In this document: positions 57,039 through 64,000 of the stretch, piece by piece
How the letters are laid out: every line of letters starts with the position of its first letter
How positions within the stretch are numbered: the stretch's first letter is position 1
Assembly (NCBI RefSeq): GCF_030286555.1
Contig: NZ_JASVWF010000009.1
Span: 124,001-188,000 of the forward strand
DNA: 64,000 bases
Reading direction: 5' to 3'
From: Actinomycetospora termitidis
Lineage (GTDB): Bacteria > Actinomycetota > Actinomycetes > Mycobacteriales > Pseudonocardiaceae
Position numbers and translations under genes: made by a program
Notes under the pieces: generated by a model
What the model was told of the DNA's origin: nothing
Seen by the model: only the letters and a program-made list of their open reading frames with translations
Database searches by the model: none

Positions 57039-57940
57039 CGGTCCCGCCCCCACTCGCCGTCGAGCGCCTTCGAGACGCGGTTCACCGAGAGCACGGTCGC
57101 GGCGATCGTCAGGCCGGGCATGGCGCACATCCACCAGGCGGTCGCCAGGTAGTTGCGGCCCTCGGCCACCAGCGACCCCCACTCCGGGGCGGGGGGCGGC
57201 GCGCCGTAGCCGAGGAACGACAGCGACGACACCGCGAGGATCGCGAGCCCGAACTCCAGCACCGCGAGCACGAGCACCGGACCAGCCGCGTTCGGCAGCA
57301 CGTGCCGGCCCAGCGTCACCCACCACCGCGTCCCGACCGCCCGTGCCGCTTCGACGTACACGGTGCCGCGCACCCGCAGGGTCTCTGCGCGCATCACGCG
57401 GGCGAACTGCGCCACGCTCGCGACGCCGACCGCGATCGCCACGTTCGTCGTGCCGAAGCCGAGCGCGGCGATCAGGGCGAGCGCCAGCAGGATCGGCGGG
57501 ATCGCGAGGAGGACGTCGACGACGCGCATGAGCACCTCGTCCACCCAGCCCCCGACGAAGCCGGCGAGCAGCCCGATCAGGCCGCCGACGACGAGCGCGA
57601 CCGCCACCGCGATCAGGGTGGCCTGCAGCGACAGCGAGGTGCCGTGCACGACGCGGGTCCACACGTCGCGCCCCAGGTAGTCGGTGCCGAACCAGTGCCC
57701 CGGCCCGGGCGGCAGCGAGCGCTGTCGCGGGACGGCGAGGGTCGGGTCGCCCGGGGCGAACAGCGCCGGGAACACGGCCGAGACCAGCACGAACACGATC
57801 ACCAGGATCGAGACGACGAGCCCCGGACGGCGCCGCAGGAAGCGGCCGAGGCGCGCACGGCCCTGCGCCGAGGGCGTTCCCGACGACGGGGCCGGGGCCG
57901 CCTCCCCGCGGTCGGTCCTCGGATCGAGCAGTTCGGTCAT
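57035..57940 (-). CDS. Opp/Dpp-type ABC transporter permease (DppC-like)
   Basis: 301 residues. GHWFGTDYLGRDVWTRVVHG is the DppC signature with the G-T-D-x-x-G-R-D motif; EAARAVGTRWWVTLGRHVLP is the EAA loop, and APEWGSLVAEGRNYLATAWW the conserved periplasmic-loop segment. Six helices. Overlaps both neighbours by four bases. Confidence 0.93.
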   Translation of the reverse strand: MTELLDPRTDRGEAAPAPSSGTPSAQGRARLGRFLRRRPGLVVSILVIVFVLVSAVFPALFAPGDPTLAVPRQRSLPPGPGHWFGTDYLGRDVWTRVVHGTSLSLQATLIAVAVALVVGGLIGLLAGFVGGWVDEVLMRVVDVLLAIPPILLALALIAALGFGTTNVAIAVGVASVAQFARVMRAETLRVRGTVYVEAARAVGTRWWVTLGRHVLPNAAGPVLVLAVLEFGLAILAVSSLSFLGYGAPPPAPEWGSLVAEGRNYLATAWWMCAMPGLTIAATVLSVNRVSKALDGEWGRDR

Positions 57941-58875
57941 GCGGGCACCGCCTGGGTGACGCGGGGGTCGAGCAGGGGATAGATCAGGTCGACGGAGAGG
58001 TTCACCAGCACGAACACGAGCGCCGCGAACAGCACGACGCCCTGGACGAGCGGGACGTCCTGGTCGGCGACCGCCTCGACGGTGGTCCGCCCGAGGCCGG
58101 GGCGGGTGAACACCGTCTCGACGACGACCGTCCCGGCCAGCAGGTTGCCCGTTACGTACCCGAGCACGGTCAGCGCCGGGATCGCGGCGTTGCCCAGCGC
58201 GTGCCGGAGGTGGACCGCGAGCGGCCCGACCCCCTTGGCCCGCGCTGTCGTCACGTACGGCTCGGTCAGGGCGGTCGACATGCTCTTGACGAGCACCTGG
58301 GCGATCAGCGCGCCCGTCGGCAGCGCCAGGGTGACCGCCGGGAGGATCAGCGCAGCCGGCCCGCGCGCCCCGACGGCGGGCAGCCACCCGAGCTGGAACG
58401 AGAACAGCTGGACCAGCATCAGCCCGACCCAGAACACCGGCAGCGACACCGCGAGCGACGGCAGGCCCATCAGGACCTGTGCGAGCCAGCGGCTCCGCGT
58501 GTAGGTGGCGGTCAGCGCGACCCCGGCGCCGAACACGACGGCGAGGACCAGCCCCGCCGTCGCGATCTGCAGGGTCGGGGGCAGCGCCTCGGCGATCGTG
58601 CGGCCGACGGGCTGACCGTTGACGAAGGACGTCCCGAGGTCACCCCGAAGTGCCGCGCCGAGCCGCTCCAGGTACTGCACCGGCACCGGCTGGTCGAGCC
58701 CGTAGCGGGCCCGCAACGCGTCCAGCTCGGCCGTCGTGATCGCCGTCCCGTCCGACGCCCGGGCGACGAGCGTCGCCACCGGGTCGGCCAGGAGGTAGAG
58801 CACGGCGAACGACACGGTGTACGACGCCCACAGGACGAGGGCCGCGAACCCGAGCCGGCGCAGGAGATAGATCAC
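57937..58875 (-). CDS. Opp/Dpp-type ABC transporter permease (DppB-like)
   Basis: 312 residues, GTG start overlapping the binding-protein stop. LRARYGLDQPVPVQYLERLG, GDLGTSFVNGQPVGRTIAEA and TARAKGVGPLAVHLRHALGN (EAA loop) are DppB-type, as is the FTRPGLGRTTVEAVADQDVP C-terminal segment. Pairs with the DppC-like subunit. Confidence 0.93.
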   Translation of the reverse strand: MIYLLRRLGFAALVLWASYTVSFAVLYLLADPVATLVARASDGTAITTAELDALRARYGLDQPVPVQYLERLGAALRGDLGTSFVNGQPVGRTIAEALPPTLQIATAGLVLAVVFGAGVALTATYTRSRWLAQVLMGLPSLAVSLPVFWVGLMLVQLFSFQLGWLPAVGARGPAALILPAVTLALPTGALIAQVLVKSMSTALTEPYVTTARAKGVGPLAVHLRHALGNAAIPALTVLGYVTGNLLAGTVVVETVFTRPGLGRTTVEAVADQDVPLVQGVVLFAALVFVLVNLSVDLIYPLLDPRVTQAVPA

Positions 58876-60470
58876 GGTGCCGACTTCCACGTGTCGTGCA
58901 GCTGGATACGCGACGAGGCGTCGAAGGCGACGGAGTGCGCGGCCGGACCGACCGCGAGCGTCGTGGTGAGCTCCGCGACCGGCACGACCAGGTGCTGCGC
59001 GACCAGCTGCTGCTGGGCCTGGGCCACGATCTGCGTGCGCTGCGCGGGGTCGAGCGTCCCGGCCTGCGCGACGAGCAGCCCGTCGAGGGGGGTGCCGGCC
59101 GGGAAGCGGAAGACGTTCGAGCCGGCGCTTCCGTACTGCGCACGCAGGATGTCCGGGTCGGCCCGGCTGACGTTGAGCCAGGCCGCGGTGAACTGCCCGC
59201 TCTGCTGGATGGTCGCGGTGTCGGACACCGGCCGTTCCTGCAGCTGGAGGTCGATCCCGACGGCGCGCAGCTGCTGCTGGAGCAGTTCGAGCGCCGGTCG
59301 GTTGGTCGCGATGACCGGCGCGTAGAGCAGCGGCAGCGTCAGCCGCGCTCCGGCCTTCGCCCGGATGCCGTCCGGCCCCCGGACCCAGCCGGCGGCGTCG
59401 AGCGCCTGGTTCGCCCGGTTCGGGTCGAACGGGAGCACCGCGGACTGGTCGGCGTAGTCCGGCGTCGTGGATGCCAGCGCAGAGGTCGCCGGCTTCGTCT
59501 GCGAGGTGTAGACCGCCGACACGACCTCCTGCCGGTTGATCGCGGTCGAGACGGCCTCGCGCACGGCCGGGTCGGCGCCGAGCGGCGTCGCCTGGTTGAA
59601 CACGATCCCGAACGGTGTCCCCGGATTGGCGCGCGACGGCAGGTCGATCCCGGCGCCGGCGAGCGGCGCCTCGTCCTGCGGGCCGATGCTCGCGATCGCG
59701 TCGACCTCGCCGGACTGCAGGCTGCCGGTCCGCACGCCGGACTCCGGGACGACCCGGAACTCGGCGCGGTCGAGGTAGGCCTCGCCGGGGTGGGTGAACA
59801 GCGACGAGCCCCAGGAGTAGCCGGGCCGCTTCGTCAGAACCGTGGCCTGGTTCTTCGTGTACGAGGCCAGCACGAACGGCCCGGACCCGATCACGCCCGC
59901 GCAGCGCTGGTCGTCGGTCTGCGCCGCGCTCGCGGGGGACACCAGGCCGAGGCTGTGGGTCGAGGTGCCCTGCAGGAACTGCACGTTGGGCTGGGCGAAC
60001 CGCACCGTGAACGACGTCGGGCTCGTCACGGTCGTGCCCTGGTAGCCCGCGAGGTAGCCCTTCGGCAGCGTGCCGCGGGCGCCGAGGGACGGCACGCGGT
60101 CGAAGTTCGCCTTGACCGCGTTCGCATCGACCGGGGCGCCGTCGGAGAACGTCGCACCCGGGCGCAACTGGAAGGTCCACTCGGTGGCCTGCGGGTTCGA
60201 CGACCACGAGGTCGCGAGCCACGGCTTGATGTCGCCGGTGGCCGGGTCCTGGTCGGTGAGCGAGTCGACGATCTGGCGCATCGAGTAGATCGAGTCGTTG
60301 CTGCCGACCTGCGCGGGGTCGGCGCACCCGGCGTCGCTGGACACCGCGAACACGAGCGTGCCGCCGGGCCGGGGCGGGCCGGCGTCCTCGCCGGACCCGC
60401 CCGCGCCGCTGCTGCAGGCGGCCAGGGCGAGCAGACCCGCCGTCAGGAACGCGGGGACGGTGAGTCTCAC
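58872..60470 (-). CDS. Opp/Dpp-type (family 5) substrate-binding lipoprotein
   Basis: 532 residues, GTG start overlapping the monooxygenase stop. Lipoprotein signal AFLTAGLLALAAC, then SBP_bac_5: RPGGTLVFAVSSDAGCADPA, IVDSLTDQDPATGDIKPWLA, WTFQLRPGATFSDGAPVDAN, GSGPFVLASYTKNQATVLTK and FGIVFNQATPLGADPAVREA. Family members bind peptides, nickel, glutathione or other small compounds. The presence of two organosulfur-type monooxygenases and a Cys leader suggest a sulfur-containing ligand. Confidence 0.92.
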   Translation of the reverse strand: MRLTVPAFLTAGLLALAACSSGAGGSGEDAGPPRPGGTLVFAVSSDAGCADPAQVGSNDSIYSMRQIVDSLTDQDPATGDIKPWLATSWSSNPQATEWTFQLRPGATFSDGAPVDANAVKANFDRVPSLGARGTLPKGYLAGYQGTTVTSPTSFTVRFAQPNVQFLQGTSTHSLGLVSPASAAQTDDQRCAGVIGSGPFVLASYTKNQATVLTKRPGYSWGSSLFTHPGEAYLDRAEFRVVPESGVRTGSLQSGEVDAIASIGPQDEAPLAGAGIDLPSRANPGTPFGIVFNQATPLGADPAVREAVSTAINRQEVVSAVYTSQTKPATSALASTTPDYADQSAVLPFDPNRANQALDAAGWVRGPDGIRAKAGARLTLPLLYAPVIATNRPALELLQQQLRAVGIDLQLQERPVSDTATIQQSGQFTAAWLNVSRADPDILRAQYGSAGSNVFRFPAGTPLDGLLVAQAGTLDPAQRTQIVAQAQQQLVAQHLVVPVAELTTTLAVGPAAHSVAFDASSRIQLHDTWKSAP

Positions 60471-61840
60471 GAGGCCACCACCGACGGACGACGCTCACCG
60501 AAGCGGGCCGGGGAAGCCAGCCCGAGGTTCTCGCGCAACGTGCCTCTTTCGTAGTCGGTACGGAACACCCCGCGGTCGGCGAGGATCGGGACGACCTTCT
60601 CGACGATCTCGTCGAGGCCGGTCGGGCTCACGTGGGAGCCGAGGATGAAGCCGTCGCAGGCGTCGGCCTGGACGTAGCGGTCGATCTCGTCGGCGACGTG
60701 CTCCGGGGTGCCGACGAACACCGCCCGGTCGAACACGTGCTTGACCGTCTCGCGCAGCGACAGCCCGCGGGCGTCGGCGATCTCCCGCCACGCCTTCGCG
60801 GTGGCGTGCGCGTCCTGGGTCAGCGGGGCGCGCCCGCGGATCCAGGTCGGGGCCTCGGGCGTGGGGTCGACGTCGGGGAGCGGGCCGTCCGGGTCGTAGG
60901 CCGAGAGGTCGCGGTTCCACACCATCTCGGCGAGCACGATCGCGGTCCACGGGTCGACCTGGCGGTCGTGGATCTCGGCGTGCCGCTCGCGGGCCTGGGC
61001 CTCGGTGTCGCCGAGCACGACCCCGGCCGACGGCAGGATCCGCACCTCGTCGGGGTTCCGGCCGGCCTTCGCGACCCGGGCCTTGACGTCGTCGAAGAAC
61101 GCCCGCGCCTCCTCGAACTTCTGGTAGCGCGAGAAGATCGCGTCGGCGTTCGCGGCCGCGAAGTCGCGGCCGGCGGGGGACTCCCCGGCCTGCAGGATCA
61201 CCGGGTGGCCCTGCGGGCTGCGGGGCACGGTGAAGCGGCCGGCGATGTCGAACTGGTTCCCGTGCAATGCGAAGTCGCCGACGTGGCCGTCGCGCAGGAA
61301 CGTCCCCGACGCCGGGTCGGCGACGACCGCGTCCGACCCCCACGAGTCCCAGAGCGTGCGGACCGCGGCCAGCGTCTCGCCCGCCCGCTCGTAGCGCTGG
61401 TGGTGCCCGAGGTAGCCGCCGTGGCGGAAGTTCTCGCCCGTCGGTGCGTCGGAGCTGGTGACGACGTTCCACGCGGCACGGCCACCGGAGAGCACGTCGA
61501 GCGTGGCGAACTTCCGGGCCAGCTCGTAGGGCTCGTTGAACGTCGAGTTGATCGTCCCGGCGAGACCGATGTGCTCCGTGACCGCGGCGAGCGAGGCGAG
61601 CACCGTGAAGGTGTCCGGCCGCCCGACGACGTCCTGGTCGAAGAAGTCCTCGCCGCGGGTCCGGATGCGTAGACCCTCGGCGAGGAAGAGCAGGTCCAGC
61701 TTGCCGCGCTCGGCGGTGCGGGCCCAGTGCTCGAACGAGGCGAAGTCGATGTGGCTCCCCGACGCCGGGTCGCTCCAGACGGTGTCGTGGTTGACGCCGG
61801 GGAAGTAGGCACCCAGCACGATCTGCTTGCGGTCGCTCAT
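60467..61840 (-). CDS. NtaA-family FMN-dependent monooxygenase (CmoJ-like, paralog of 43367)
   Basis: 457 residues. IVLGAYFPGVNHDTVWSDPA, HWARTAERGKLDLLFLAEGL, GLAGTINSTFNEPYELARKF, GRAAWNVVTSSDAPTGENFR and GHPVILQAGESPAGRDFAAA parallel the gene at 43367 almost motif by motif. Coupled to the LLM gene upstream and the binding-protein gene downstream by 4-bp overlaps. A second copy of the same enzyme pair attached to a different transporter suggests a related but distinct organosulfur substrate. Confidence 0.92.
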   Translation of the reverse strand: MSDRKQIVLGAYFPGVNHDTVWSDPASGSHIDFASFEHWARTAERGKLDLLFLAEGLRIRTRGEDFFDQDVVGRPDTFTVLASLAAVTEHIGLAGTINSTFNEPYELARKFATLDVLSGGRAAWNVVTSSDAPTGENFRHGGYLGHHQRYERAGETLAAVRTLWDSWGSDAVVADPASGTFLRDGHVGDFALHGNQFDIAGRFTVPRSPQGHPVILQAGESPAGRDFAAANADAIFSRYQKFEEARAFFDDVKARVAKAGRNPDEVRILPSAGVVLGDTEAQARERHAEIHDRQVDPWTAIVLAEMVWNRDLSAYDPDGPLPDVDPTPEAPTWIRGRAPLTQDAHATAKAWREIADARGLSLRETVKHVFDRAVFVGTPEHVADEIDRYVQADACDGFILGSHVSPTGLDEIVEKVVPILADRGVFRTDYERGTLRENLGLASPARFGERRPSVVAS

Positions 61841-63048
61841 GCGGGGCTCCCTGCGGTGGCGTAGCGGCTGACGGGACGGGGCAGGCCGAAGCGCTCGCGC
61901 AGGGTCGGCTCGGCGTACACGGTGCGGAACGCACCGCGGCGCTGGAGCTCGGGGACGAGGCCGTCGACGATGCGGTCGAGGTCGGTCGGCAGGACAGCGG
62001 GGCGCAGCCGGTAGCCGTCCAGGCCGGCCTCCTGCCAGGAGACGAGCAGGTCCGCGAGGGCGGAGGGCGTGGTCGCGAGGACGGCGGCGTCGCTCGACAC
62101 CGGGTCGATCGCGTCGAGGCGCTCGAGCCGCTCGCGGGCCTCGTCGTCGGTGTCCGCGAGCAGGACGACCAGGTCGGCGAGGATCCGGAGCGGCTCCTCG
62201 CGAGCGGTCTCGCCCTCGATCTCCCGGACCCGCCCGACGATCCCGCGGGCCTCGTGCGCGTCGTGCGGGGTGACGAACAGGACGTCCCCGCCCCGGGCGG
62301 CGAGGCGGTACGGCTCGTCGCCGTGGCCGAGGGAGACGACGAGGGGTTGTCCCTGCGGCGGTCGCGGCACGATCGACGGCCCGCGGACCGAGAACTGCTC
62401 GCCGACGAAGTCGACGTGGTGCAGCTTGGCGCGGTCGAGGAACCTCCCGGAGGTCACGTCGCGGATCTCGGCGTCGTCCTCCCAGGAGTCCCAGAGCCGC
62501 CGGACCACCTCGATCGCGTCGGTGGCCTCGCCGAACAGCTCGGCGACCAGGGCCTTCGCCGCCGGCGTGTCCAGCTCGTCGCGGCGTAGCCCGGCGATCG
62601 TCCGGCGCCCGAAGTGTGCGGCCTCGTCGGGACGGACGGAGGTCTGGACCCGCCAGCCGGCGCGGCCGCGGGAGTCGTGGTCGAGGGTGGCCAGCGCCGA
62701 GGCGACGTGGAACGGCTCGGTGTGCGTGGTCGTGACGGTCGGGACGAGCCCGATCCGGCTGGTCAGCGGCGCGACGAACGCGGCGATCAGCTCGGCGTCG
62801 AGGCGGCCCTGCAGGCGGTCGGTGCGGCGCTCCGGCTCGGCGAGGTGGTCGCCGGACTGCAGGCCGAGGGCGTCCTCGATCGTGACGAGGTCGAGCAGGC
62901 CGCGCTCGGCGGTGCGCACGAGGTCGGTCCAGTACCGGGCCGAGAACAGCTGGTCAGGGCGGGCGCCGGGTTCGCGCCAGGCGGCGGGGTGCCAGCCCGC
63001 ACCGTCGAGGGCGACGGCGACGTGCAGCGGCAGGGGTGATCCAGACAT
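61837..63048 (-). CDS. LLM-class flavin monooxygenase (CmoO-like, paralog of 44677)
   Basis: 403 residues. LHVAVALDGAGWHPAAWREP, VRTAERGLLDLVTIEDALGL, GLVPTVTTTHTEPFHVASAL, WDSWEDDAEIRDVTSGRFLD and VRGPSIVPRPPQGQPLVVSL match the gene at 44677. The insertion DHLAEPERRTDRLQGRLDA makes it longer. First structural gene of the operon, about 48 bp after the stop of leader peptide 9. Confidence 0.9.
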   Translation of the reverse strand: MSGSPLPLHVAVALDGAGWHPAAWREPGARPDQLFSARYWTDLVRTAERGLLDLVTIEDALGLQSGDHLAEPERRTDRLQGRLDAELIAAFVAPLTSRIGLVPTVTTTHTEPFHVASALATLDHDSRGRAGWRVQTSVRPDEAAHFGRRTIAGLRRDELDTPAAKALVAELFGEATDAIEVVRRLWDSWEDDAEIRDVTSGRFLDRAKLHHVDFVGEQFSVRGPSIVPRPPQGQPLVVSLGHGDEPYRLAARGGDVLFVTPHDAHEARGIVGRVREIEGETAREEPLRILADLVVLLADTDDEARERLERLDAIDPVSSDAAVLATTPSALADLLVSWQEAGLDGYRLRPAVLPTDLDRIVDGLVPELQRRGAFRTVYAEPTLRERFGLPRPVSRYATAGSPA

Positions 63049-63096
63049 GGGGTACCGCGCTCCTGGGATGGAGGGGGAGATGGTCCGTCGGGCTGG

Positions 63097-63198
63097 TCAG
63101 GCCGGACAGACCGCGCTGGCGACCCGCTGCAGGTCGACGTGGCGGCGGTAGCTCCCACGGTGCTGACAGCCCAGGACGGCGTCCCGCTCCGTGCGCAT
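63097..63198 (-). CDS. Sulfur leader peptide 9 (33 residues)
   Basis: ATG with GGAGG five bases before it; earlier in-frame ATGs at 63210 and 63222 lack as good a site. The peptide contains GCQHRGSYRRHVDLQRVASA and ends Val-Cys-Pro-Ala-stop: signature intact, with Cys codons at residues 11 and 31. It heads the seven-kilobase operon down to 55389. No single dominant hairpin was found between its stop and the LLM start. Confidence 0.87.
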   Translation of the reverse strand: MRTERDAVLGCQHRGSYRRHVDLQRVASAVCPA

Positions 63199-63442
63199 CG
63201 CGTCCTCCATCGGTCCTGGCATGAGCACCCACGCCCGTGGTCGGGGGGTTGCTGCGGCGTCAGGGAGCCAGGTCTCTCGGCCGCTCGGGATGGCTGAGGA
63301 GGACTCTAGGAAGCCGGACCCGTGACCTGTCAACCGTGCTCAGATCACACCGGAGCGGATCGTGCACGCACGGTGGTCGTCCTCGCCGGAGATCTCACGG
63401 ACCGTGCCGGCGGGCCCTCGTCGCGGTCCGGCGAGATCGTCG
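63199..63442. other. Gene-free region upstream of leader 9
   Basis: No gene found between leader 9 and the truncated XRE/MmyB-type gene. Since both lie on the minus strand, the promoter of the 63-55 kb operon should be here, but I see no hexamers I can name. Confidence 0.4.
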
Positions 63443-64000
63443 CTAGGGCGATGACGGTCCTCGCTCGTCGGCGGGCAGGAGCACCAGGACGGAGGCCTCC
63501 GCCGCGTCGGCCGACCCCGCCTCGCCGAGCAGGAACGCCTCGCGATCGGCCCCGTCGACCCGCACCCGAGGGCGGCCGAAGGCGCCCACCGCCCGACACT
63601 CCCACAGCGGGGCGAGCCCCGGGGCCGCGGCGCGGGCGCCGGCGCGGACCTGCCCGACCCGTGCGTCGTCCCCCAGCAGGTTCCCCACCATGCGCAGCCG
63701 ACGCGCGACGGCGGTGACGAGCTCCGCCACGTCGTCCTCACGGTCGAGCAGCATCCCGAGCAGCGCCCGGTCGGTCGACGGACCGAACACGTCGTCCCAG
63801 ACCCTATTCGTCGCCCGGACGTCCAGCCGCTCGTCGAGGAGGGCGGCGGGGTGGGACGACCAGCTCGCGAGCAGCGGCCGCAGCGCCTCCGGACCCGACA
63901 CGGGGATCGCCGGAGGGCGGGACAGCGCCCGCAGGTGCCCGCGCCCGACGTCGTCGAGACCCAGTACCCGCCCGACCGCGTCGACGACCTGCTCGGACGC
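63443..64000 (-). CDS. XRE-type regulator with MmyB-like C-terminal domain (5' truncated)
   Basis: The frame is open to the window edge, so the N-terminal helix-turn-helix lies outside; about 185 residues are visible. ASEQVVDAVGRVLGLDDVGR is the typical link between the XRE helix-turn-helix and the MmyB ligand-binding domain, which continues LLASWSSHPAALLDERLDVR, ATNRVWDDVFG, LVTAVARRLRMVGNLLGDDA and ECRAVGAFGRPRVRVDGADR. Such proteins regulate neighbouring genes in response to a small, often fatty-acid-like ligand. It could control the large sulfur operon downstream; inference only. Confidence 0.8.
   Translation of the reverse strand, partial: ASEQVVDAVGRVLGLDDVGRGHLRALSRPPAIPVSGPEALRPLLASWSSHPAALLDERLDVRATNRVWDDVFGPSTDRALLGMLLDREDDVAELVTAVARRLRMVGNLLGDDARVGQVRAGARAAAPGLAPLWECRAVGAFGRPRVRVDGADREAFLLGEAGSADAAEASVLVLLPADERGPSSP

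Noticed and set aside
1-64000. Insertion sequence, prophage or integrative element as carrier of the sulfur genes
   Set aside because: No transposase, integrase, tRNA junction or flanking direct repeats were seen, and base composition looks uniform; the palindromic and hairpin repeats are too short to be autonomous elements.

Overview
The window is very GC-rich, with GTG starts, GGAGG-type ribosome binding sites and F420-type, DoxX and sulfolipid-addressing-type proteins. This points to an actinobacterium, most likely of the Pseudonocardiaceae (Pseudonocardia or Actinomycetospora-like). I saw no tRNA, rRNA, CRISPR array, phage gene or transposase.

Layout. 1-12.6 kb holds ordinary accessory genes: the end of an FAD/NAD(P)-binding protein, a SigB/F/G-type sigma factor, a quinone oxidoreductase, two mini membrane proteins, an enoyl-CoA hydratase, a LuxR regulator, an NtaA-type flavin monooxygenase, an MFS pump with a C-terminal carboxypeptidase-regulatory-like domain, DoxX, an SDR, another MFS, a PPOX protein, a PadR-like regulator and a VOC protein. 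A 525-bp non-coding stretch there holds four 48-bp tandem repeats. 12.6-32.3 kb is sulfur uptake: a divergent cystine-type ABC importer, a YeiH/UPF0324 operon with two mini-proteins, ssuABC-1, a cysC/propeller-like/sulfotransferase module, OsmC plus MFS, and ssuCBAD-2. 32.4-42.0 kb is an array of four related membrane-anchored proteins, three sharing a DUF6777-like ectodomain and all four sharing an upstream box, interrupted by an amidohydrolase and a trans-sulfuration PLP enzyme. 42.1-46.6 kb is an operon GNAT / LLM / LLM / CBS-type synthase that resembles an S-alkyl-cysteine salvage pathway. 46.7-55.3 kb holds an APC permease, a SAM-IV riboswitch before a cysteine-desulfurase-like gene, two single LLM monooxygenases, dodecin, a DszC/SfnB-like monooxygenase and a frameshifted DUF4440-type gene. 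55.4-63.2 kb is one operon of two LLM monooxygenases and a complete Opp/Dpp-type ABC importer. The window ends in an XRE/MmyB-type regulator.

What ties it together. Nine short ORFs of 19-34 codons, on both strands, encode peptides with the signature RRHVDLxRV followed by one or more Cys codons near the stop. Each lies just upstream of a sulfur gene: the cystine-type binding protein, ssuABC-1, cysC, OsmC, ssuCBAD-2, three LLM monooxygenase units and the DszC-like gene. One has a very strong hairpin right after its stop codon, as expected for a Cys-responsive attenuator. Two further copies, before other LLM genes, look frameshifted or decayed. With the SAM-IV riboswitch the window reads as an organosulfur scavenging island under distributed RNA/translation-level control. 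The leader-peptide type itself is, as I recall, already known in actinobacteria; the density and the set of targets are what stand out here.
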